From: Monodelphis domestica
Lineage: Eukaryota > Chordata > Mammalia > Didelphimorphia > Didelphidae
Direction: 5' to 3'
DNA length: 64,000 bases
NCBI RefSeq assembly: GCF_027887165.1
Contig: NC_077228.1
Coordinates: 383,508,456 to 383,572,455, forward strand
Both the position numbers and the translations under genes were made by a program. Each line of letters opens with the position of its first letter. Position 1 is the first letter of the stretch. Below are positions 21,775 through 34,225 of this stretch, in pieces. The notes below the pieces were generated by a model. That model was not told where the DNA came from. It was given only the letters and a program-made list of their open reading frames with translations, and did not search any database.

Positions 21775-21985
21775 CAATTTCACTGGGAGCCTAAGGAGCT
21801 TCCAGTAAGGAAATTCTCTCTCTTCACTGATAGCTATAGACTTAGTGAGTTTCCTGAGGGAAGTAAAAGGTTGAATCCAGATTCAAGGAGCCAATATGCT
21901 TGAAAGGTGGGACTTGAATCCAGATCTTCATGGCTCCAAGGCCATATGGCACTCAGCCTCTTACTGGCTATTCTCTGAATAGAGT
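21775..21985 (-). mobile_element. tRNA-derived SINE, reverse
   Basis: 'gtgggacttgaatccagatc', 'ttcatggctccaaggccata' and 'tggcactcagcctcttactg' are the complement of a SINE head. The segment upstream ('gggaagtaaaaggttgaatc') looks like a second, related head in the same orientation. Confidence 0.55.
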
Positions 21986-22202
21986 TTTTACATAAAGTTT
22001 AATCTAGGTCATTTATTTTTAAAAGATCCTATCTGGGAATATTTTCATCATAGTTTTCTTGATTAGTGCATTTGTCTTTAGTATCCCCCCAAAAATGAAA
22101 TTTAGAAAAGTTGTACCTATCTAAAAAGGAGAATGAATCAGGGAATAAGACATAAAAACAATAGCATAATAAAATAAAAAGATCAAAGAATGAGATTTAA
22201 AA

Positions 22203-22358
22203 GGTATGAGATAGAGTGCTGGCTCACTATTTTCTAGTCATGTTACCAAGACTTTACCTCTATGAGACTCCATTTTGCCATCTTAAAATGAGTATATTAA
22301 CTATCATACTACCTGACTCACAGGAAAGTGCTAAATTTTACAAAGTGATATACAAAAA
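22203..22358 (+). mobile_element. MIR-type SINE, diverged
   Basis: 'gagatagagtgctggctcac', 'ctctatgagactccattttg', 'catcttaaaatgagtatatt' and 'gtgctaaattttacaaagtg' follow the MIR order. Confidence 0.55.
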
Positions 22359-22359
22359 T

Positions 22360-22608
22360 GGGCAGCAAGGTTGCCCAGTAGTTGAGTGCCAAAATTGGAT
22401 TTAGAAAGACCTGCATTCCAATCTACTCTCAGACACTTACTAGCTGTGTGTCCCTGGCCTGTGTATCACTTGAAAAAAATTATTTACCTCAGTTTCTCCA
22501 TCTGTAAAATGAACTAGAAAAGGAAATGGCAAACCATTTAAGTATCTTTGCCAAGAAAACCCCAAATAGGGTCAGACATGACTAAAATAACTAAACAGCA
22601 ACAAAGAG
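22360..22608 (+). mobile_element. MAR1-type SINE
   Basis: 'gggcagcaaggttgcccagt', 'cagacacttactagctgtgt', 'cctcagtttctccatctgta', 'gaaaaggaaatggcaaacca', 'tatctttgccaagaaaaccc' and the RTE-like end 'agggtcagacatgactaaaa'. Complete. Confidence 0.9.
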
Positions 22609-23487
22609 AATATAAACAATAAAGACAAATGTTAGGAATAAATATAAAATTTCTCTTCCAAAATAAGACTGGAAATGTATACCCTTTAGGGAAAGAAGTC
22701 ATTCCTCCCCTCTTTCACTAGGAAAGTGAATGTTTATTTGGTTCTTGCCATACAAAAAAACAAGATTGGAGCAAGACAAAGGTCTTGAAACAGCTGTCTC
22801 TACATGCTCTCTCTCTACCCTATTCCTCCATTTGCTTTGTCTAGGCTGAACCTTTACAAAACACAGGCAAAGTAGAGCAGAAATATGCCCATGTAAATTA
22901 TTGAAGTGTTGCTACCATTTTCAGAAGCAGCTGGGGCAAGTCTGTCCATGAAACATTAACATGACATTTCTGAGTTTTGACAGGTCATTTGGCAGAGTAT
23001 ACACAGATCCTTTTGAGGGAAGAGAGAAATTTGTTCAGATCAAACCCAACAAGCCCAATTGCTGATCTGCACAGGAGATCCTAGGAAGAACAGGAAAAAA
23101 AAAACATGAAAATTTAAAGCACAACAGTGTAAATAGATTAAACTTGATCTGCTCAGTACACAGTCATGAATAGAAGTACTCCACAGTCTTCTCCCCTTCT
23201 CATTTTACTCATTTTATTCTGCTAAGAATATATATATTTTTGCCCAAGTCATGCTTTTGCTTTCATGTCTGACTTTGTTAAATATGTGACTTTGCTGTTT
23301 TATACTTAATGAATTAACATACTTATTCAATGTAATTAGTAAATAGGGTCAAAAAAGATAAAAAGTAGTAATCTTCATAGCTAGATCTTAAAGGAGTAAA
23401 TCTTTTGTATAATAATCAGTTTTCATTAGATTCAAGATTTAGATATCAAAGGAACTGAAGAAGTCATCTTACCAAACCCTCTATCTG
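22609..23487. other. Unassigned 0.9-kb stretch
   Basis: No recognised repeat. It includes a pyrimidine-rich patch near 22,800 and AT-rich DNA after 23,100. No ORF of note. Confidence 0.4.
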
Positions 23488-23588
23488 AAACAATCCCAGA
23501 AATAGCAGAGGCAAAATTTGAATTCAAGCTTCCTGACTCCAAATCCAATACTCTTTTCCTTTAGACTATGCTGCTTCTTGTGTGGAAT
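23488..23588 (-). mobile_element. SINE head fragment, reverse
   Basis: 'gcaaaatttgaattcaagct', 'tcctgactccaaatccaata' and 'ctttagactatgctgcttct' are the complement of a MIR-type tRNA-like head. Confidence 0.6.
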
Positions 23589-23589
23589 C

Positions 23590-24097
23590 AAGCATAGTCA
23601 AAGATTGTCTTTTATAAGTGTAAGAAAATTCAAGGGACATTGATAAAAGACTTCTTGTCCCACAGACATGTTGGCTACCAGTTTATCTTGATCCTCAAAA
23701 ATAATAATCTCTTCTTTGAGAATTTAGAGTACCCAGTAGTCCTTCTTTTTAAATATTATCATTAATGATATTCCTATAAAAATGACAGAATATGTCATCA
23801 AAGATATGTACAATTTGGAAAAGAGATGGACCAGCTATAAAATGGGGGTAAGAAATATCAGATGGATAGTTCAGGTGTTACATTAGTAACCAAAAAGTAT
23901 TAAAAGAATCAGAGGAAGTCTTCTAGCATATTGGAGAGATATTTGATGCTTGGATTTACAGAAAGACATAGACAAGATGTTGTCTACAATCTTGGGTGAT
24001 CATAATAAATCTAAAAGCAAATCCAGGATGAGAAGGTGTGAATAAAATACAAAATAAGCTAGAGAAAGGAATACCCAACTAAGTGAGATCATGTATC
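23590..24097. other. Unassigned stretch
   Basis: AT-rich with no recognisable repeat. It may contain the decayed border of the LINE-2 that follows. Confidence 0.35.
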
Positions 24098-25850
24098 CAA
24101 TCAGTAAGCCCTCATTAATCACTTAACATGAATCAGGACCTGTGCTAAGAACTTGGAATACAATAAATAACTAGTAAAAATAGTCCCTTAAGGAACTCAC
24201 AGTCATTCTGCTAAGAAGACAATGTTACTAAATATTGAAAGAATTCAGGAATTCTGAATGATGAAGGTGAAGAAGGTCATGTCTGGTATGGAATACATCC
24301 AAAGCAAAGCTATTGAGAGAAAAGATGGATTTTATGCATAAGGAATAGCAATTAGGACACTGTTATTGAAGCAAAGAATACATGAAGTTAAATAATGTGT
24401 GAAGAGACTGGAAATATAGGCCAGTTTGTGAAGTGCTTTAAATGACAAACAAGAGAGTTTATATTTGATCCCAGAGGTGACATGGAGAATTTTCAAGTAG
24501 GAGAAATATATGCTCAGATCTTCACTTTTGGAAAATAACTTTGGATCTATGTGTAGGCTAGATTTGACTGGGTAGAAAATTGAGGCAGGAAGATCAATCA
24601 GAAGGCTACTAGAGTAGTCTAGGCAAGAGGATGATAAATTCCAGAATGGACTATCTGGTTTTGAGTGAAGATATTTGAGAGTATTATGTAGAAAGAACTG
24701 ATAAGATTTGGTAAATAATTTGTTATGTGGATTAAGGGAGAGTGAAAAACCAAGAATGCCATTCAGATGTCAAATAAGTAGAAGTTTGGAAAAGAGGTAT
24801 TTTGAGAAGAAAGAAATTGAGTGTTCTTTTAGAAATTTTAGTTTGAGATATCTATGGGACATAAAATTTGAAATGTCCAATAGGCTTGTGTTATCATGAG
24901 ACAGGAGATCAAAAGAGAGACTAGGGCTAGATATGTATATCTGTGAATGATCTACTTAGAAATAATTGGATTATATGAGATGATGAAATAAATCCCCAAA
25001 TGATAAGAGAGCCTAGGACAGATCCTTGAGAAATTGCCACTGTTAATAGGTATGACATGAATAGAAATCCACTAAGGGAGAAGTAATCAGACTACTAGGG
25101 GAATAACCAAGAGATACCTGTTTCACAAAAGTCCAAGGAGGAAATGGTACTATATTCAGGAGGAGAAGGTGATCAAGAATAGAAAATGATGTAAAGAGGG
25201 CAAGCAATATAAGGACTAAGATGAAGTCATTAGATTTGTCAATTAAGAGATCATTAGAAACTTTGGAGAAAATTATTTCAGTAGAATGATGTGGTTATAA
25301 ACCAAATTGCAAAGAGTATAGAAAAGAGGAATAGAGAAATTGGATATAGTACCGAGTATAGCCAAGTTTTCAAGGAATCTAAATTAGTAAGGGAGAAAAA
25401 ATGTAGGATGGGGAGTGAAAAGAATCTTGTGAGGACTTTTTAATTATGAACAAGATTTAGATATTTGTTCAGGCTATAGGTAGGAAGTAGGTAATTAAAA
25501 AGAAGATAAGAGATAGTAGAAAGGAAAGGAAAAGAAATCTGGAAAAGATGGGGATGAATAAGGTCAAAGATTTATGTAGAGGAAGTGGTCTTAACATGGA
25601 AAGAGCCATGTCAACATCAGAGACTGGGGGAAAGGAGGAAGTGAAGGATGCTATCAAAAGGATATGAGATGAGGAGAAGAGAAGAAAAGCCATAATTCAG
25701 GGAATAGCCTCAATTTTTTAAAGTTAAATATGAAGTGAGATTCTCACCTGAGGGTGGAGGAGTCATAATGGATGGCTTGAAAAGAAAAGAAGGCTTAGAA
25801 AAGGTGCTGTACTGAGTAGGATAAATAATAGATTAAAGAGAAATTGAAAT
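24098..25850 (-). mobile_element. Long LINE-2 copy (about 1.75 kb), reverse
   Basis: The longest LINE-2 in the window. It opens with the complement of the 3' end ('gaatcaggacctgtgctaag', 'tcccttaaggaactcacagt'). It then runs in order through 'ggctactagagtagtctagg' (motif coding LDYC.SLL on the other strand), 'gagatatctatgggacataa', 'gacagatccttgagaaattg', 'aagtcattagatttgtcaat', 'gatcattagaaactttggag' and 'gaatgatgtggttataaacc'. These match reverse-oriented L2 reverse transcriptase and its C-terminus. No long open frame survives. The minus-strand frame at 25,469-25,693 is a short remnant. Confidence 0.8.
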
Positions 25851-26395
25851 ATTACCTTTCTGCAAATGAGGGTTCAGTTGAGATTTGATCAAGTTAATTG
25901 TTAGCAACCTATATGCCTAATTTCTCATCACTATGAAATAAATCTTTATGGATTTAATTTACAGACTAACATAATGCTTAATGAAAAAAGAAAGAAAAGA
26001 ATAAGCAGGTTTTCATGAGTCATACACTATAGCAGACCACCTTTGAGAGAACCCGAGATGCTTATATAGGAAAGACTTTGAAATGATGTAATGCTCATTT
26101 ATGCAAAAAGGCACTAAAATGAAATTTATTTATGCCTTTTGTCCCCAAGTCACAGAAATTTAAAGGGAAATATTTCTCCTAAAAATTCCCTGCCTTGAAA
26201 CTGAACCCCAGTCTGTGACAAAGAAAACCAATTGGGTCAAACCTCTAATGCAGTGATTTTGCATCTTAGTGGAGCCTTTTTCTCGTTTGTATTAGCTATT
26301 TTCTGAATTCTTCATTAATTTTTAGTTACTTAGAGTTCAACTTTTTTGTTATCTTTCATTTCATTTCATTATGTGAAAAATATTTTTTATTTTCA
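25851..26395. other. Unassigned stretch
   Basis: Between LINE-2 and a reverse LINE-1. It is T-rich after 26,270 and may already be part of that LINE-1. Confidence 0.35.
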
Positions 26396-26925
26396 TAGTA
26401 AAAACAATCTCTTTTCTCCTTTAACATCTTTTCTATTCTTTATTTAGTTGAGTTTTCCTTCTAGTCATAATTGTAGTAGGTACCTGATCTCCATCTCATC
26501 TGATTTTTATATAGTGTGAAATTTAAAATCTGTTTTATATATCGATTTGTCATTTATTATTGTATATGATGTAATACATTGTAATAAGCCTAATTTATGC
26601 TAAACTGCTTTCCAATTTTTCCAGAAATTTTTGTCAAAAGTCTTCCTCTAATAGTTTATGTCCTTGTATTTATCAAACATTAGGCTACTATTTTTGAGTG
26701 CTTCTATTTTGTTCATTAATCTCTTCTAGTAATGTACTTTTATACTTTCAATAATACCAGATTATTTTGCTGACTATTTAAGTATAGTTTGAAATCTGGT
26801 GATGCTATGCCCCTTCATTCATTCTTTTTTTAATATCTCCCATCATATGTCCTTTGTAATGAATTTTGCTTCTTTTGGTTCTTAACATGTTTTAGTCTAG
26901 TAATGCCCTTTTTGTCTTCTCAACA
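26396..26925 (-). mobile_element. LINE-1 ORF2 C-terminal fragment, reverse
   Basis: Parallels the complement of 56,640-56,900 in the long LINE-1. 'aataccagattattttgctg', 'tagtttgaaatctggtgatg' and 'ctatgccccttcattcattc' are diverged forms of the complement of the '[15 protein letters not shown]' coding segment. 'gtagtaggtacctgatctcc' and 'tttccaatttttccagaaat' extend the match. It is an old copy with no open frame. Confidence 0.7.
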
Positions 26926-27599
26926 CTCCTTAGTCAATGTGGGAGGAATTTTCTTTCACAGATAATCAACAAATAAAAAAGACTCTCACCAAATACATGT
27001 CCCTATCTAACCTTTGCCATGAGAAAATATTTCATTTTTTTGTTTTTCATTACATTCTGAAAGGATTTACTTTTCTTTTATTTGGTCAGTTCATAAGCTG
27101 AATATCCTGTTCACCTCTAGATTCATTTCAAATAGTGACTCAAGTGTTTCTTTTTACTAGAACTCCAAATATTTTCTTTAATGTTTAGGTTCAGCTTTGA
27201 AGATTATATTATTTGTGGGTATCAATCTCCTCTGCTCTTCTGAATATCACATTTCACTTTTTCTCATGAAACCTTGAAAGCATAGAAAAAAATCTTGTAT
27301 GATTCCAGAATGGTTCTTCTGGAATTTTGAATAATTTTTTTCTTGTTACTTGAAAAATGTGTTTTTTAATAACTCTATAATTTGACTGTGTTAAACATGA
27401 TATTCTTTTCTGTAGATTCTTATGATTCTGACTCGACTGATTACAATATTTATGGGGAGTTTTTATATGATTTTTGAAGTATAATATTCAGCTTATCTTT
27501 ATAAGAAATTTTTTTCTGAAAGATATATGCTCCTTTATCTTTTCTATTTGCATGCTAATGTTAAAATTCCCTTATCTGATCATATTCAATTTGTTTTCT
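26926..27599. other. Unassigned T-rich stretch
   Basis: It probably continues an old reverse-oriented LINE, but no segment can be matched with confidence. The translations are hydrophobic, low-complexity chance frames. Confidence 0.35.
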
Positions 27600-27870
27600 G
27601 CTTCCCTCTCCAACTTCTCTTACCAACATCTGTTCTACCCCTTACCCCTTTACCTCTGCCAGTAATCTCATCCCATCCTCTCTTCACCAACAAATTTCCC
27701 CCTTTGTCATCCCCATTCTATTGCTTATATTCAGTTGGTTTATTCCTTAGTATCTACAAACATGCTCATGTCTCAATCCTGAAATATCCTCACTTGATCA
27801 TTCCATCCCTAGTAACTATCATTCTCTATCTCTACCTGTTGTGAATAAACTCTTTGAAAAACGTGTATAA
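27600..27870 (+). mobile_element. Probable LINE-2 coding fragment
   Basis: 'catctgttctaccccttacc', 'cattccatccctagtaacta', 'tctctatctctacctgttgt' and 'aaactctttgaaaaacgtgt' resemble the L2 segment coding '..RPISLLP..SKLFEKV'. The partial frame 27,527-27,844 crosses it but matches only in patches. Confidence 0.45.
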
Positions 27871-29127
27871 AAAAGGTAATGTCACTTTTCTCTCACGCTC
27901 TTCAGAGAAACATGGGAAATGAATAAGAAAAATGCTATATGCAATGGCTACAACCATGTTAAAAAAAAAACAATTTCAAAACACTAATTCCTGTGCAATT
28001 ACAATGACAAGCTTTCTTCCCAGAAAACAAAAAGAAAAGAAAATGCAAATACTTAGAAAGATGGGGACTATGGGTATAAAATGTTGAATACCATATGAAG
28101 CATGGTCAATGTTTCAGAAATTTTGATCAGCTTTCTATTTTCTTTGGTAGAAGAGAAGACTCAGTGGTGAGGGAATTTGAAAGGGGAAGCTTTATCTTTG
28201 GAAATGTCCATGATGTAGAAACAAAAGGTATCAATGAATCTTTTTAAAATAGTATTGTAAAGTAATTTGACTCACTAGACCAAGAGGCAACTTGGAAGGC
28301 TTTTCTCAAACAAAGTCTCTCCCATGCACCTGTTAAAATTATACAATACTCTGTGACAGATGTAATTATGGAGATGACTTTGTTCAGTCATGCGCTTAGC
28401 ATTGACATCTAGCATAGCATGAAACAGGGAGACATATGCTCATCTAAGGTATATGCCAATGTCAGATAGGATGCCCAGCACCGAGTCAAGATAAAAGGAA
28501 ATTTAGCCCTGTTGATGATGAATTTCTTATTTTCAGGTAGCATTGTATAAATTGCATCTACCTTCATAGTGATGCAAAATACATTGGTCAAATAATGCAC
28601 ACTGGAAAGAATAAAGTAATTGAAAATCACATAATAGTCAGACTGCATCATTCAGTTGGATAGACAGCTGATTGAGTTATCCCATCAATCTTGGAATGAT
28701 GGTACAGATGGATGATGGCCTGGCCCAAAAGTGAATAAGAGAGAGATCTGATTTTGAGAATTAACCTGAGTGAACACTACCACAAAAGCTTCCTTCTTTT
28801 ATAGCAAACTTTTCAGAGTCTCTTTGTGTCCTTACAGGGAACAGGTTCTCAGGAGAAGTTTGCAAGCAACACAATGACCTTGTTAAATGGTTTGCAACAT
28901 GTCACCAAAGCTGATTTGCTTTCAAGAAGTGGTAAATAAGACATCAATAAGAAGATGTATAACTGAAAAATGTGGCCTAGACCTAGAGTAAGAATAAAGG
29001 AAATGAAACAATAGCTTGAGTGCTATATTGGTACTCAGAAAGCATGAAAAAAACTAGAAAACTGGATCTAACATATCAGGAGAGTAATTTATGTTGGATG
29101 GATGAAAGTCTGTGAATAATATGAAGC
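27871..29127. other. Unassigned 1.25-kb stretch
   Basis: No known repeat body recognised. Fairly even base composition at 28,260-28,900 and no ORF above 80 codons. It could be an old RTE or an unrecognised processed copy. Confidence 0.35.
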
Positions 29128-29641
29128 AGAGTAGTAGTATAGTGGGGAAAAAGTCAGACTTATAATCATGAAAAACCAAAGATTCAAATTCCATATCCAC
29201 CAGGTACCCATGAAATTAGAAGCAAATCATCCAATCTACTTTGACCTCAGTTTCCTCATCTGTAAAATGAGGATAATCATTTATGTTGTGCCTACTCTCC
29301 TGGGGTTGATGTGAACATCAAATAAGATAATGGATGTAGAGTGTTTTGCAAAACCTTAAAGTACTATATGACATTGCCATTGGGTCATTTCAATTATATC
29401 CAACTCTTACTGACCCCATCTGGGATTTTCTTGACAATGATACTGAATTGCTTTTCCACTTCTTTTTCAAACACATTTTAAGTATAAGGAGCTGAGATAA
29501 ACAGGATTAAGTGATCCAGGGTCACACAGGTAGAAAGTGTCTGAGGCCATATTTGTACTTGGGTAGATGAGTTTCCCTCATTTCAGGTCTGATGCTCTAT
29601 GCATCCCAAAGTGTTACATGAATGCCCACAATTATTATTAA
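29128..29641 (+). mobile_element. THER1/MIR-type SINE split by a reverse MAR1
   Basis: The left part (to 29,375) has 'agtagtagtatagtggggaa', 'cctcagtttcctcatctgta', 'gtgaacatcaaataagataa' and 'tgttttgcaaaaccttaaag'. The last piece (29,610-29,641, 'aaagtgttacatgaatgccc') completes the 3' end after the inserted element. Confidence 0.8.
29378..29608 (-). mobile_element. MAR1-type SINE, reverse, inserted in THER1
   Basis: 'catctgggattttcttgaca', 'ttgcttttccacttcttttt', 'cagggtcacacaggtagaaa' and 'gtgtctgaggccatatttgt'. It lies inside the CORE-SINE at 29,128-29,641, so it is the younger element. Confidence 0.85.
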
Positions 29642-31345
29642 GAAGATTCCCTTAGAATGAGGTATAAAGAGGGGTCACTTGCAATCTGCATCAAGAAGTG
29701 AGTTCTGAATGAGAGGAAGCCAAGGATACATCAAAGTATCAGGGATTGTTTCAGCTGTCTTCTGCAAATGTGATAAGCTTATTATAAAAACATAAAAAGA
29801 AAATAACTAGTCAAGGCAAATCAAGGTCTGATTTCAGCAGAATCCTTGTTTTGTTGAAGTTATTGGTGGAAATCAGTCTTCATTCTGTGACTAGACTTAA
29901 CCCAAGAAATATCAAAAGCTGAAGATTAGCATTAGCAGACAAGGAAAATATAGATCTCCACTGAGTTTAGGGAACAGAGGGAAATCTAGAAAACTAAGAG
30001 ACTTTCCTAGGACATCATTACAAAAAGAAACATTGAAATAAGAACATAACATATCTCACCTACCTTACAAACCAAAAAACACCAAAAAAGGTAGCCATAT
30101 TAACCTTTAAAAAGGTAAACGGTGCAGAGAGGTAAATGGTGACTGACTAGATTGCACTTATTGCAATTTTGTCATATAATAGTATCTAATCAACAGAAGA
30201 ATAAGAGATTCCATCAGTATATACTCCAGAATTAACTGAGTCCTCAGCAAACCTATTTCTCCATGATAGCAAGAGATTCTAATCTTTGTGTATAGCAAAT
30301 ATAGACTGTATACATATGAATTATAAATGATTCTAAGTAGGAGTGTTTCAGTGTGTGTATTTTGCCTGTCTGTGCTATATCAATTAAGATTCAGAATGAA
30401 CTAATAGATCATTGAAAGAATAATTCTATGGCCAGTTGTTTTAACCTAATTTGGTCTTTCCTCTCAGCTCATATATTAATTTGCATCACTAAAATGTGGG
30501 TATTGTGGATTTCAAATCAACAGCCACCACCTAAACATTCCTTTCCTCTAATGACTGACCATGTATTTCTAATCTATCAATTTATCTGAACTTTTCTTGA
30601 TTATCTAGGTATTTTGATCTCCAACACTTTTCAAAGTTATGAGTGCTGTAAAAGTAATCATTCCCTCTTTTCTAACTTTCCTAAGTTTTACAAAACACTT
30701 CCTTAAGAATAACCAAATGGGACAACCAAAATATTCTAATACACATTTTTAAAATGAAGAATTGCTAGTATGAGACATAGAACTAAAACCAAGTCTTCTT
30801 GCCCTCTCTTCTTTCACTCCTCTGCCCTCCTAATATCATCATCATAATCACCTTCATCATCACCAAGCATGACCAGTTGTCTCTCCATTAAAACAGGCTC
30901 TTAGTAGCTGCTATGTTAAGTTGTATTACTGTGAATTTGTACTAAACTTAATTACTTTAAAACTTCAGAGTTCTCCCTACTTCTTACATTCCAAAATTTA
31001 GCAAGCAAATAAGCATTTCCTAACCTTCACAGCTTTCTAGACTTCAACCGTGTCCCATTCTAGTCTTCATCTTTCCATACTACAGCATACTAATATTTTT
31101 TTCTGTCTCTTACTGAATAGTTTCCCATCCTCCAGTTCACTGTACTTTCCTTCCTTCGTGTAAACATAGGTACACAATATCTAAATAGAAAGAAACATCA
31201 GACCGATCTAAATTAACCTATACTGAATGAAGAAAAAACTTTATAATGTACCCAGAAAAATTAGCTCTGATGGACTTCTGGCTATTATTGAATAGGAATT
31301 AAAAAAGGGTTCATATAAATCTCAATTGTGAATGATATCTTTATT
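29642..31345. other. Unassigned 1.7-kb stretch
   Basis: No recognised repeat except a short imperfect (CAT/ATC)n patch near 30,833-30,862. AT-rich with no ORF above 60 codons. Confidence 0.4.
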
Positions 31346-31349
31346 TTTT

Positions 31350-32055
31350 TTTAATTATGTCTTAGGACATTGAAAACCTTAAAGACAAATGCAGAAAAGC
31401 AAAAAAGACAATATTCATCCTTTTCTGACCACATTGCAACAAAATTATATTTGAAAGGGCCATTTTAAAATCAGCTGAAAATTAAATAATAATCCTTAAA
31501 AATTGGTGAGTCAAAGAACAAATTATAGATTTGATAAAAATAGTGACAATAATTAGAAAACACCTCAAATTTTAGGAAATGAAGCTAAAACAAACCTAAG
31601 GGAAATTTTATTTCTATAAATCCTTTAATTGATAAAAAAGAGAATTATTAAATGATCAATGAATTGAGAATGCAACAAAAAACTTAAAAATTAATGTTTT
31701 TAAAACCCAATTAAACATCAAATTAAAATCTTGAAAGCTACAAGAGATGCACAAAATTGATTTTCAAAAAAAACTATTTTAATATCAAAATAGATAATTC
31801 ATCAATTAATTTGATTCTTAAAAATAAAGAAAAAACCAAATTACTAGTATTGAAATTTTAAAAATCACAACAAATGAAGAAAAATAAAGGATATTAATAG
31901 AAACTGTTTACACTAATTATATGCCTATGAAACAAACTGCTTAATTTTAAAAGTGAATATTTTTAAAATATAAAAAACAAGTTTAGAGAAAATTTGATAA
32001 TTTAAATAACCCATACTGAGAGGAATAAATTGAATAAGTCATAATTGAATTCCCA
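31350..32055 (+). mobile_element. Old LINE-1 ORF2 fragment
   Basis: Follows the L1 segment between endonuclease and reverse transcriptase: 'aaaattggtgagtcaaagaa' and 'caaattatagatttgataaa' align with 'caaaatcagttagttagaga' and 'gaaatcataga' at 55,140 of the long L1. 'aaaccaaattactagtattg' aligns with 'aggcaaattaacagcatcaa' at 55,530. Very AT-rich and full of stops. Confidence 0.6.
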
Positions 32056-32637
32056 AAGGGAAAAAAAATCTCAGAACAGATGGATACACAAACAACAAAA
32101 GTCGGGGTACATACAGAGTCAGAAAGCATGGTACAGGGATGGGATGGTGTTGCAGGCAGTAATGGGGAAGAGAATGGGAGATGCACAGAGAATCATCCCA
32201 CTAACTATGGATAGAGCTGGGAGCACTTAGCAACCTGAATGGAGATGGAAAAGTGCTCTAGGGTAAAGAGTTCAAGGTATTTTAATAACATTTGGAGGGA
32301 GACAAGCTAATTTTCATCAGGGTCATTTCAGAATTAGTTCCTATTTACCCAGATCATCTCAGAGTTGTCAGGAAAATGTTAAAGTTAACATATTCACATC
32401 ATTTCAAAGTTATAAATAACATTGGTGTTCTGCTGATCTTACTGCAGATGTCTGGAGTTTATCTAAAATTTACATATCATAGGACCAAATGTCCTTGACA
32501 GCAAATCCTTCAAGGATTCCCTTGATTCAGTACATATTACTAGCATGTGATTTTTGTTTAATATATAATATAGTTGGGAAATTATGCTCCTTTGATCATT
32601 AGGTTACATTACATGATTTCTAGGTTCCCCTTTGTAA
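32056..32637. other. Unassigned stretch
   Basis: Mixed sequence with no recognised repeat. Frames at 32,045-32,230 and 32,292-32,498 show no domain. Confidence 0.4.
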
Positions 32638-32806
32638 TTTTGCTCAGTCATTCAGTTATGTCTGATTCTTCATGACCCCATGGATAACAAGGTCCATGGG
32701 ATTTCTGGGCAAAGATATTGAAGTTGTATTCCATTTCCTTCTCCATAGGATCCTTTTTTCAGACAACAAGAGGTTAAGTGACTTGCCCAGGGTCACTAAA
32801 AACTCA
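32638..32806 (-). mobile_element. MAR1-type SINE, reverse, partial
   Basis: 'tgctcagtcattcagttatg', 'tctgattcttcatgacccca', 'ttccatttccttctccatag' and 'gttaagtgacttgcccaggg'. The tRNA-like head end is missing. Confidence 0.8.
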
Positions 32807-32807
32807 G

Positions 32808-33790
32808 GAAGATGATCCAATAGTGATGAAATCTATTGAAAAAAGTAAACAACAAAATGGAACAGATTACTTTTTACACTAACAAGTCATACCTTTTACC
32901 AAAATAAGTTCCAAATAAGGATATGAATTAATTTTAAAGGTTACATGAAGAAATTAGAAAACATAGACAAAAATTACCTATCATCTATGGATAAAAAAGA
33001 GATTAATGGATAAAAAGGGGTTTGATAGTTTTCACACAAATAAATGCAATAAAGATTAAAATAGAAACAATTTGGGGAAAAATTGCAGCAAGTTTTCTGA
33101 AAAGGCATCATTTCAAAATATATTAGGAACCAATCTTTTATAATCATAAAAGACATTCTTTAATTTATAAATATTTTAAGGTTATAAATAGGCAGTTCTG
33201 CTAGACTTACTATAGTCATATGAAAAACTGCTCCAAACTATCAATAATTAAAGAACTGTATATTTAAACAGTTCTGAAATTCTACATAATAGCCATCAGT
33301 TTTACAAAGATGAAAAATATAGAAAATGACATACGTTGTAGGTGCTGTGGGAAAACAAGCACATCGATGCACTGTCAGTAGAACCATGAATGGGTATAAA
33401 TAGTCTAGGAAACAATTTGAAAATATCCACAAAAAAATAATTAAACAGTGTATGCCTTTTGACCTAGTTATACTGTTGCTAAGATTATACCCAAAAGAAA
33501 GCAAAGAGAGAGGGAAAGTTTCTATATATAAAAAAAACTATTTCTAGAAACTTGTTGTAATGGAGAAAAAAAATGAAAACTCAGTGGATAACCATCAACC
33601 TTATTGGGGAATGGCTGAATATAGTCTATGAATGTAATAGAATACATTGTGTAGCAAGAAAAGAACTACATCATTTTAAAGAGACATGCAAAGATTGTCA
33701 TGAACTGATGCAGAGTGAAGTCAACAGAACTAGATGGCAATTTTATGTTATCATACAAATTATATAAAAATGAAAATATTTGAAGATTTT
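32808..33790 (+). mobile_element. Old LINE-1 ORF2 end and 3' region
   Basis: Runs through 'taagttccaaataaggatat', 'aaaactgctccaaactatca', 'gatgaaaaatatagaaaatg', 'tatgccttttgacctagtta', 'ccttattggggaatggctga' and 'catgaactgatgcagagtga'. These match the ORF2 C-terminus including the position of the Cys/His knuckle and the tail of the gene. It may be the same old copy as 31,350-32,055, split by later changes. Confidence 0.75.
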
Positions 33791-33990
33791 TACAAACTGA
33801 GGAAAGATGAAATGATCAAAAGAGTAATTTATATAATAACAGTAATGGAAAAATTTGAAAGCTCTAAACATCCTGATCTCATGATGACTATAATTCCAGA
33901 GAACTGACAATGAAGCATTATTTCTACTTTCTGATAGAATGATCATGAATTCAGAATGCAGAATTTTATGTATATATGTAAGTAAACATA

Positions 33991-33993
<3 letters not shown>

Positions 33994-34034
<41 letters not shown>
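33994..34034 (+). repeat. (AT)n microsatellite
   Basis: About 20 perfect AT units. The minus-strand frame crossing it reads as an Ile-Tyr run and is not a gene. Confidence 0.97.
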
Positions 34035-34038
<4 letters not shown>

Positions 34039-34069
34039 CACACTTTGTATTTTGGTAATAGTAAATAAT

Positions 34070-34225
34070 AGAAATGTTTATGTAGTAATTTAAAGCCTGC
34101 AAAACACCATACTTATATTAGCTTATGTGATCTTCACAACAACTTTGTAAAGAAAGAGCTATTCATATCACCATTTTGTTAAAAGGAAACAAATTAGGAA
34201 AGATCAAAATTATAGATGGAAAGGC
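34070..34225 (-). mobile_element. MIR/THER CORE-SINE, reverse, diverged
   Basis: 'gcctgcaaaacaccatactt', 'tatgtgatcttcacaacaac' and 'tttgtaaagaaagagctatt' are the complement of the CORE and 3' half. Confidence 0.6.

Noticed and set aside
31350-33790. One continuous old LINE-1
   Set aside because: The two L1 parts could be one insertion, but about 750 bp of unassigned DNA and a SINE lie between them and the middle of ORF2 is not seen, so I kept them separate.
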